A stretch of DNA of 64,000 nt, taken from an uncultured Dehalococcoidia bacterium (GTDB lineage Bacteria; Chloroflexota; Dehalococcoidia; Bin125). Of this stretch, positions 45,332 to 51,635 are shown in pieces. The position numbers and the translations under genes are program-made. Each line of letters opens with the position of its first letter. Positions within the stretch are counted from its first letter, which is position 1. A model generated the notes under the pieces. It saw nothing but the letters and a program-made list of their open reading frames with translations, did not search any database and was not told the DNA's origin. The DNA is taken from positions 706,923 to 770,922 of the forward strand of contig CATQGW010000001.1 in the NCBI GenBank assembly GCA_958295515.1, written 5' to 3'.

Positions 45332-47959
45332 ATGCGGTTGGCGTTCCATGCACTCATCGGTATTTTGACTGTCATATGGGCTTGCTCGGCATGCACATTC
45401 TTCGATCCCGCCGCTGCATGCGAACGTGCCGACGACATACCAGGCGACAATTCCCGAGCGCGGTATCATCTCTTCATGGCTTTGGACTGTCGGTTGGCTA
45501 CGTTTTCGCCAGACTTTGCCGTCGCGTTCAAACGCGACGACATCAGCTCCCTCGCTTCACTTGATGAACTTCGCACCTTAATTCGGGCGCTGGAGTCCGT
45601 TCCCTCCCCTGGTGGTGATCCGGCCGAGGCTCTCGCGGTAGTGTGCCGCGAGGTCATCGAAGCAGGAGCAATCGAAGTCATTGGCCCCGTTTGTCTTCCA
45701 ACCTTGCACAGACAGCTCGAGAGCGAGTTGAGCACCCACCACGAGTCTTTTTCCGTTGCGTTCGACCAAGATGTGCTCCAGCGATTATCTATAGATCAGC
45801 TTCATCTGATTTACACGAAGATCGTCGATCTTCCTCGCGGACCGGACGAGGTCCTCGCCAACCTTGCGATCATCAGCCAGGTTGCAGCCTCGGCGAAGAT
45901 TGATGACACAATCGTCGCGGATGGGTACACACGCGTGTTACGTGAAGAGATCGCCTCTCTCATCAGCGAGCGTCACGCGTCGTTCGCAGATGTCATCAAG
46001 CTCAATGCGTTGGACAAACTGGCTCTCAGTCAGCTACAAGCACTGCACGGCACGATCGTCGCGCTCCCCCTTCCTCGTGGACCGGAAGAGGTCCTCGCCA
46101 ACCTCGCGATCGTCAGCCAGGTTGCAGCCTCGGCGAAGATTGATGACACAATCGTCGCGGACGGGTACACACGCGTGTTGCGTGAAGAGATCATCTCTCT
46201 CATCGGCGAGCGTCACGCGTCGTTCGCAGATGTCATCAAGCTCGATGCGTTGGACAAGCTGGCTCTCAGTCAGCTACAAGCACTGCACGGCACGATCGTT
46301 GCGCTCCCCGGAGACGCCCAAGCGAGGAGCAACAACCTCGGGCTCATATATGACAGCGTGCGCGGTGCCGGTTCCACGGTTGATGTGGTGACTGCATCGT
46401 ACAAGCTGGCTCTAGTCCGCGATATTGCAGAAGTGATCGCTGTGGCGCACCCTAATCTACAGAGTGCATTCCGGCACGAGGGTCTCCAGCGCCTTGGCAT
46501 TGAACACTTGCGCAAGGTCCTACGAGTCCTTGAGGTGCATGCGTACAGCGGACGCGATGCGAGGAGCATGTTCGGGTTCCTGCACTCCGTATTGCTCCAA
46601 AATGGCCTATCTGATGGGGCATCGCGACTAGGCTACCGCGACCTGCTTGAACGCCAGATCGATGCGGCTGTCCGCGGCATGCACGAGAACTTTCGGCGAG
46701 TCTTTGACGGAAGCGCGCTTGGTCGCAGTCCCATTCGACATCTTGAGGTTCTGGAGGAGGCGTTGAGGGACCTGTCGCCTGGCAAGGATAGGGATGGAGC
46801 AGCAGCCCTCATCGCGGTTCATATGGCAGGAGAGGAGGCGGGGGTCGACTTGAACATCGGATATTCTCGCTTGGTCGCCGAACTGCGTGCGCCGATCGTG
46901 GCAGGAATTGAGGAAACACTTGCAAGCATGGCTCCGGAGTTTGTGGATGCGTTCTCGCCGAGCGGGATGGCAGCAATGCCACTCGAAGTGTTGCGGGCAG
47001 TGTTGCATGAGCTTGAGAGTCTGCCAGATCGTGGCGCGAACGTAGGGAGCGGTGTGGCGCGAGTTCTGGCGGCCGCGGTTGCTGCAGGACATGATCCCAG
47101 CACAGGCGATTTCGGTGCTCGCGCGCTCCGAGCAAAGATGCAGGCAGTGTTGAAAGCAGTAATCGATATGCTGGATGACGAGGTGAGGTCATATCTCAAG
47201 ACTGATGCGGTGGACGGCACCAACGTTCAGTTGTCACACTTACAAGCCGTTCTTGCCGCGGTGACGGCGGTCCGCAACTCACGTGATCCGATAGAAGCGC
47301 TGGCGACCATCCATGTTGCTGCTGTCAACGCAGGCATGGAAGTGGCAAAGGCCAACTTTGGATTGACTGATGCGGTCGTCAGTAAGCTGCAAGAGCGGTT
47401 CTCTGACGACCGCGTACTCTCGCGAGCAGATCCTGCGGCATACTTGATGGACCATGCTGATGCCGTCGCACTCCCGGTCTTTCGCACTGCAGCTCGATTT
47501 TATATTCCGACCAATGATCCAGTTGGACTGATCGAAGCGATGCACGTGAGCGCGGTGCAAGCCGGGATGAATCCCGACAGCACAGACTTCGGCAAACAAG
47601 ACGCAATGAATCTTCTCACTCCTGTCCAGGTCACCAAGACGTGGATCACCACGGCAAGCACGGGAGAGGCCGTGTTTCGCTGGAACCTAGTAAACTACTA
47701 CGATGTCGGGATTAAGGCCGTTCGCTTTGCGATCTATGCATACGATTCGTTCGGGGGAGCACTTGGCGGCGGCTGCCTGCCGTTCCCTGCTCGTGGTGAG
47801 CTCCGGCTGACACGGGCGCAGCAGTACGGGCGGTCAGGTCAAAGTGTGGGAGGCTTGTCGTGGTGGTGGGATGGTTGGCGGTGCACGGCGCGTGCAGACC
47901 GGTTTGACCTGCGAATTCGCGACGTTGTATTCGTTGACGACACGCGCTGGACGCCGTAG
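45332..47959 (+). CDS. exported protein of nine ~78-residue helical repeats plus a beta domain
   Basis: An 875-residue protein I cannot assign to a named family. Residues 1-30 form a signal peptide with Cys at 18 and 21 (possible lipoprotein). Residues about 46-760 form nine degenerate repeats of 76-82 residues with the pattern L-xx-(E/Q)I, H-x-(S/N)F, AL-xx-L, QL-xx-L-xx-I-xx-L(P), AGxxxD and GY-xx-L; copies 3 and 4 are nearly identical. A C-terminal ~110-residue beta domain (about 761-875) has W-rich strands and ends VVFVDDTRW, recalling FxLYD-like folds. It uses many A/T-ending codons, unlike its neighbours. Confidence 0.8.
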   Translation: MRLAFHALIGILTVIWACSACTFFDPAAACERADDIPGDNSRARYHLFMALDCRLATFSPDFAVAFKRDDISSLASLDELRTLIRALESVPSPGGDPAEALAVVCREVIEAGAIEVIGPVCLPTLHRQLESELSTHHESFSVAFDQDVLQRLSIDQLHLIYTKIVDLPRGPDEVLANLAIISQVAASAKIDDTIVADGYTRVLREEIASLISERHASFADVIKLNALDKLALSQLQALHGTIVALPLPRGPEEVLANLAIVSQVAASAKIDDTIVADGYTRVLREEIISLIGERHASFADVIKLDALDKLALSQLQALHGTIVALPGDAQARSNNLGLIYDSVRGAGSTVDVVTASYKLALVRDIAEVIAVAHPNLQSAFRHEGLQRLGIEHLRKVLRVLEVHAYSGRDARSMFGFLHSVLLQNGLSDGASRLGYRDLLERQIDAAVRGMHENFRRVFDGSALGRSPIRHLEVLEEALRDLSPGKDRDGAAALIAVHMAGEEAGVDLNIGYSRLVAELRAPIVAGIEETLASMAPEFVDAFSPSGMAAMPLEVLRAVLHELESLPDRGANVGSGVARVLAAAVAAGHDPSTGDFGARALRAKMQAVLKAVIDMLDDEVRSYLKTDAVDGTNVQLSHLQAVLAAVTAVRNSRDPIEALATIHVAAVNAGMEVAKANFGLTDAVVSKLQERFSDDRVLSRADPAAYLMDHADAVALPVFRTAARFYIPTNDPVGLIEAMHVSAVQAGMNPDSTDFGKQDAMNLLTPVQVTKTWITTASTGEAVFRWNLVNYYDVGIKAVRFAIYAYDSFGGALGGGCLPFPARGELRLTRAQQYGRSGQSVGGLSWWWDGWRCTARADRFDLRIRDVVFVDDTRWTP
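45836..46315. repeat. two near-identical 240-bp tandem units
   Basis: Units 45836-46075 and 46076-46315 differ at only about a dozen positions over 220 bases. Each encodes an 80-residue period of the repeat protein (from RGP(D/E)EVLANLAI to HGTIVALP). The other repeats in the gene share only the motif pattern, so this pair is a recent duplication within an old array. Confidence 0.9.
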
Positions 47960-48021
47960 CGGCGATGTGCAGAAGCGATGTGTCCGCGATACCGAGTCGG
48001 CCGCGTGCAGCATCCCCAGAG

Positions 48022-48450
48022 TTAAGGTTTAAAGGCAGATAGACGGCGGCACAGGTCGTCTAGAATTGCCCTCCATTCGTCGTGAGAGTAGACGTTGGTC
48101 GGATACCGTAGTGGGTCGTATTCGATTTCGAATCTGTTTCTGTCGTCCGACGCAAGGTTGGCAAGTGCGATTGCCACGATGACTTCACCGAACGATGGGG
48201 CTATGCCGTCATACTCATGTGTCTCGCCGAGGTATCGAATGTGGCGACGGTGGTTCGTACGATAGGATTTGACCCCGACGCGACGGGCGGCGAGAAACGT
48301 CTTACCTTGCTGAAGAGCCACGAGCGCTCGAGACGCGGCGTCCTCAATGTCGTATGCGATCTTCAGATAATGCTACGGATCGGTATCATCGGCTAGATCG
48401 TAGGCTTCGGTATCGTCGGCAAGGCCGTAGGGTTCGGTGGGTGTTGACAT
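48022..48450 (-). pseudogene. small gene interrupted by an amber codon at codon 26
   Basis: ATG 48450 is preceded by AAGGAG at 8-base spacing. The frame runs MSTPTEPYGLADDTEAYDLA then DDTDP, meets TAG at 48375-48373, and continues open for 116 more codons (HYLKIAYDIEDAAS to RRLSAFKP). The downstream part reads as a normal soluble protein of unknown family with DPLRYPTNVYSHDEWRAILDDL. The N-terminus holds a duplicated LADDT motif. A one-base change (for example TAC to TAG) explains it. Codon use is AT-richer than the flanks. Confidence 0.7.
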
Positions 48451-48505
48451 CAGATGCACTCCTTGCCAGCGCAGTCACAGCAGCGCCGTTGGTTATGAAC
48501 ATCCT

Positions 48506-48536
48506 AGCGCGATTGCGCCCAAAAGACAATCGCGCT
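48506..48536. other. 10-bp inverted repeat between two broken genes
   Basis: AGCGCGATTG (48506-48515) and CAATCGCGCT (48527-48536) flank an 11-base loop containing AAAA. There is no U-run on either side. It lies upstream of the amber-interrupted gene and downstream of the methyltransferase remnant and could be an operator or a weak bidirectional terminator. Confidence 0.45.
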
Positions 48537-48623
48537 GGCGGAAGGCGTTCCAGTCGTAGGTGTTGGGGTTGGGTGTTTTGTCAGGCATTGCGTAGGGCTT
48601 CGTCGCGGAGGTGGGTGCGCAGG

Positions 48624-48913
48624 GGAGGAGGCTCTGATGATGCGTTCGAGCAGGGCGAGCGGTTTTGGGTGGGATAGCCGACGTACTCCTTGCTGCTGCG
48701 CGGCGCGATGGCGATTTCCCACCAGGTCTCGGGCACCTTGCCGGTCTTCGCGTAGGAGGGATCGGTGATGTCGATTGCGGCGCCGCTGAAGCCGCCGGTG
48801 TGGGGAGCGCCGTCCTTGTGAGGCACTCGCACGGCGTCGGAGTTGAGGGCCTTGAGGATGGGGAGGTTGTCGCTGACGAAGATGGTGCGGTTTTCGGCGT
48901 TGAGTTCGGTCAT
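48624..48913 (-). pseudogene. remnant of a beta-class DNA methyltransferase
   Basis: ATG 48913 has AAGGAGG at 6 bases. The first 28 residues (ENRTIFVSDNLPILKALNSDAV) match the start of type III Mod-like N6-adenine/N4-cytosine methylases, but the following DPPF/DPPY region is missing, and the text jumps to GKVPETWWEIAIAPRSSKEYVGYPTQ. One base is then lost in an A-run: the frame reads NRSPC, while the shifted frame gives KPLALLERIIRASS, the classic family C-terminal motif. The gene thus carries a large internal deletion and a frameshift. Not functional as a methylase. Confidence 0.7.
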
Positions 48914-49013
48914 GCGATGCCTCCTTCGCTGCGTCCAGCTTAGCGCGGTGGCACAGATGTTCGCAAGTGTGGGTTGGCGGGCGCTGCGGCGGGGCTGCGT
49001 TAGGCTGCGGCGC

Positions 49014-49172
49014 ATGGCGAATTCTGTGCGGCCTTCGGGGGCGGATGTTTGGGCGAACCTGCGGGGGGCGGGCAATCCGCTGGCGGCGCTGCGGGGGATG
49101 GCGGCCAACAGCTGGGTCAAGCTGCGGCGGCGCGAGGATTGCTGTGGGAATTACGGGGATCCGGGCTGTTGA
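49014..49172 (+). CDS. 52-residue protein ending in a Cys-rich CCGNYGDPGC tail
   Basis: A small protein with a basic amphipathic helix (about 25-42, NPLAALRGMAANSWVKLRRR) and a C-terminal CCGNYGDPGC that has three Cys in ten residues and could bind a metal or an Fe-S cluster. Codon position 3 is strongly G/C. It ends directly at a possible 29-codon acidic frame, then leuB. I have seen no function for this tail; it is probably conserved because it ends so regularly. Confidence 0.5.
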   Translation: MANSVRPSGADVWANLRGAGNPLAALRGMAANSWVKLRRREDCCGNYGDPGC

Positions 49173-49262
49173 GTGACGCGCGAACGCGCGCTCCGGGAGG
49201 GCGCGCCGGATGACGGCGAGACGGACGCGGACATGACGGACGCGGACATGGAGGAGGGCTGA
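49173..49262 (+). CDS. possible 29-residue acidic peptide before leuB
   Basis: GTG 49173 follows the TGA of the 52-residue gene without a gap and in the same frame, and ends 3 bases before the leuB ATG. It contains a perfect 15-bp tandem repeat (49221-49235 and 49236-49250) giving TDADMTDADM. It lacks Leu codon runs, so it is not an attenuator leader. Its role may only be to couple translation into leuB. Confidence 0.25.
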   Translation: MTRERALREGAPDDGETDADMTDADMEEG

Positions 49263-49265
49263 CTG

Positions 49266-50351
49266 ATGGCGCACTATCGGATCGCGCTGCTGCCGGGCGA
49301 CGGAATCGGGGTGGAGGTGATCGGCGAGGCGGTGCGGGTGCTGGCCGCCGTGGGCGGGCGCTTCGATCACTCGTTTGAGTACAGCGAGGATTTGGTCGGC
49401 GGTGCGTCGATCGACGCGCACGGCGTTGCGCTGCGCGAGGAGACGCTGGAGATGTGCCGCGCGCAGGACGCGGTGCTGTTCGGCGCGGTGGGCGGGCCGA
49501 AGTGGGATGATCCGGCGGCGACGGTGCGGCCGGAGCAGGCGATTCTGGGTCTGCGCAAGGGGTTGGGGTTGTTCGCCAATATTCGTCCGGTGAAGATGCT
49601 GCCGTTTCTCGTGGACAGCACGCCGCTGAAGCGGGAGACGGTTGAGGCGATCGACATGGTGGTGCTGCGGGAGCTGACGGGGGGGATTTATTTCGGCGAG
49701 CCGCAGCGGCGCTGGGAGGAAGGCGGGCAGCGGCACGCGGTGGACACGCTGGCCTACAGCGAGGAGGAGGTGGAGCGGATTGTGCGGTTGGGCTTCGAGA
49801 CGGCGCGCGGTCGGCGTGGGCTGTTGACCTCGGTGGACAAGGCGAACATTCTCGATACCTCGCGGATGTGGCGTGAGATCACCGAGGAAATTGCGTCCGA
49901 TTATCCGGATGTGACGCTGGAGCATCGGTTGGTGGACGCCTGCGCGATGGATTTGATTCGGCATCCGGCGTGGTTCGATGTGATCGTGACGGAGAACATG
50001 TTCGGCGACATTCTGACCGATGAGGCGTCGATGCTGGCGGGCTCGATGGGGATGCTGCCGAGCGCGTCGCTGGGAGCGGCGGGGAGTGTGGGGATGTATG
50101 AGCCGATTCACGGCACGGCGCCGGATATCGCGGGTCAGGGGATTGCGAATCCGGCGGCGATGATTCTGAGCGCGGCGCTGATGCTGCGCTACTCGCTGAA
50201 CCTCGAGGCGGAGGCGGCGGTGGTGGAGGCGGCGGTGTCGGAGGTGTTTGCGGCGGGCAATCTGCCGGCGGATTTGGCTGCGGCGGGGAGCGAGCCGTTG
50301 GGCACGGAGGTGTTGGGGGAGCTGATCGCGGAGCGGGTCGCGCGGGGGTGA
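49266..50351 (+). CDS. leuB: 3-isopropylmalate dehydrogenase
   Basis: A 361-residue NAD-dependent enzyme oxidising 3-isopropylmalate in leucine synthesis. The start is YRIALLPGDGIGVEVIGEA, the substrate-binding Arg cluster lies in the region of LRKGLGLFANIRPVK (about 98-112), REL TGGIYFGEP (about 138-148) is canonical, VDKANILDTSRMWRE is followed by the metal-binding ENMFGDILTDEASML, and PIHGTAPDIAGQG marks the NAD site. GGAGGAGG lies upstream of the ATG. It is separated from leuD by a roughly 4-kb AT-richer insert. Confidence 0.96.
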   Translation: MAHYRIALLPGDGIGVEVIGEAVRVLAAVGGRFDHSFEYSEDLVGGASIDAHGVALREETLEMCRAQDAVLFGAVGGPKWDDPAATVRPEQAILGLRKGLGLFANIRPVKMLPFLVDSTPLKRETVEAIDMVVLRELTGGIYFGEPQRRWEEGGQRHAVDTLAYSEEEVERIVRLGFETARGRRGLLTSVDKANILDTSRMWREITEEIASDYPDVTLEHRLVDACAMDLIRHPAWFDVIVTENMFGDILTDEASMLAGSMGMLPSASLGAAGSVGMYEPIHGTAPDIAGQGIANPAAMILSAALMLRYSLNLEAEAAVVEAAVSEVFAAGNLPADLAAAGSEPLGTEVLGELIAERVARG

Positions 50352-50363
50352 TGCGTCTCTGCG

Positions 50364-50369
50364 TATGAT
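50364..50369 (+). promoter_or_regulatory. possible -10 box of the PIN module
   Basis: TATGAT lies 21 bases before the ATG at 50391, with GAGAGAGA as a possible ribosome-binding site in between. I see no good -35, so this is tentative. Confidence 0.3.
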
Positions 50370-50390
50370 CGTCTGAGAGAGAGACGCGCG

Positions 50391-51164
50391 ATGGACATTC
50401 CGGTGCTGTCGCTGCACATCGATGACCAGCTTCCGCCGATTGGCGCGTTCGCTGAGATTTGCGACGCGCTGCGCGATCTGGCGGCGGCGCTGAGCGAGGG
50501 CGCAGGATCGTCCGATTCGCCCACCTGGGCGCTGTACGAGATCGAGCATGAGTGGGACGGCACCACCGTCGACATGTATGCGGCCGTGGAGCAGGAGGAG
50601 CAGGGAGTCTGCGCGATCTCAGCGATCGCCGATGGCTGGTTCGATCTTGCGCGTCGGCTTGCGCAGGGCGAACCAACGGAATGCTCGGCACCGGCGGCGG
50701 CTGCGGTGGGGCGGCTGCGCCATATCCAACGTGAACAGGGTTGGACGCTGAGGTTCAGTCATCACTGCCAGTGTTGTCGGCGGCCGGCTGTCATCGTGCC
50801 GCCGGTTCCTGTGCGGCTTGCCGCCCGCCACGGGACGATACGGGGGCCGGTGCAGCTCGCTCACGCAGGCGCGACTCTGCAACTCACGGTGCTCGACCAG
50901 GCGACGGCGAGCTCGGTCCATTGCTATCTGAGTCCGGACCAAGGCGGCGTGGCTGAGGATGCCAAGGGGAAGTTCGCCACCGTCACGGGGACGATTCTGG
51001 AGGATGTGGATCGCGGGTCGCCGATTGCGGTGTGCGAGATCGGCAGTGTCGAACTGACGCCCTGGGACTGGGAACCGCTGCGGGACGCGGCGGGGATGGG
51101 ACGTTGGGATGTCCGCGACGAGGCGGCGGCCAGGCTCATTCACGAGCGCCGCCAAAGCGCCTGA
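50391..51164 (+). CDS. putative antitoxin-like partner of a PIN-domain protein
   Basis: A 257-residue soluble protein that ends 3 bases before a PIN-domain gene. The N-terminal half (about 1-130) is acidic and mixed alpha/beta; HHCQCC (about 124-129) may bind metal. Residues about 145-235 form a beta-rich, OB-like segment with GKFATVTGTILEDVDRGSPI. It is much larger than ordinary VapB antitoxins and has no ribbon-helix-helix or AbrB motif. The layout and OB-like part resemble the large upstream partners of PIN toxins seen in cyanobacteria and Chloroflexota. Function inferred from position only. Confidence 0.5.
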   Translation: MDIPVLSLHIDDQLPPIGAFAEICDALRDLAAALSEGAGSSDSPTWALYEIEHEWDGTTVDMYAAVEQEEQGVCAISAIADGWFDLARRLAQGEPTECSAPAAAAVGRLRHIQREQGWTLRFSHHCQCCRRPAVIVPPVPVRLAARHGTIRGPVQLAHAGATLQLTVLDQATASSVHCYLSPDQGGVAEDAKGKFATVTGTILEDVDRGSPIAVCEIGSVELTPWDWEPLRDAAGMGRWDVRDEAAARLIHERRQSA

Positions 51165-51167
51165 GTC

Positions 51168-51626
51168 ATGCTCCAATATTGGGACGCGAACCTGTTTCTC
51201 TATCGGATCAACTCCGACGGCGAGAACTCGCGCGTGGTCGGCAACCTGTATGAGCTTGCCCGATCGGGCGAGCATCCGATTGCGACCTCTGAGATTTCGG
51301 TCGTTGAGGTGGCGTTCGCCGAGCGCGAGCGGCGCGATCCGACGATTCGGGACGGCGTTCTGGCGGAGATCGACGCATTACTCCATTCGAGTCCGGCGGT
51401 TGAGCTGATTCCGATCGACGCCGGCCTTCTGGAGGAGGCTCGCGAGCTTGTGCGTCGGGCTGCGTTCGCGCGCGGTGCGGGCGGGTTGCAAGCGGCCGAC
51501 GCGATTCACCTCGCCGCTGCGGCGCGCGCGAACGCGGGTGTCTTTTTCACCTACGACGATCGCCTGCTCCGCGCGCCGCGGGTGATCGAGGTACCGCTGC
51601 AGAAGCCAGCGGCCGGTTGGCTCTAG
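51168..51626 (+). CDS. PIN-domain toxin (VapC-like ribonuclease)
   Basis: A 152-residue PIN-fold protein. Four acidic metal-binding residues can be placed: Asp 6 in YWDANLF, Glu 47 in ISVVEVAFAE, Asp 111 in LQAADAIHLAAA, and Asp 130/131 in FFTYDDRLLRA. PIN toxins cleave tRNA or rRNA when not bound by their antitoxin. ATG 51168 starts 3 bases after the upstream partner gene, so the two are co-translated. It ends 9 bases before the carboxylase gene. Confidence 0.88.
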   Translation: MLQYWDANLFLYRINSDGENSRVVGNLYELARSGEHPIATSEISVVEVAFAERERRDPTIRDGVLAEIDALLHSSPAVELIPIDAGLLEEARELVRRAAFARGAGGLQAADAIHLAAAARANAGVFFTYDDRLLRAPRVIEVPLQKPAAGWL

Positions 51627-51635
51627 ACTTTGCGC

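Noticed and set aside
40616-45469. A 1617-codon minus-strand frame
   Set aside because: Arg/His/Pro-rich text without motifs, antisense to seven genes with known families.
48493-48588. 31-codon minus-strand frame (MPDKTPNPNTYDWNAFRQRD...) after the methyltransferase remnant
   Set aside because: Has no clear ribosome-binding site and overlaps the inverted repeat; may be a fragment of a lost restriction gene, but the support is too weak.
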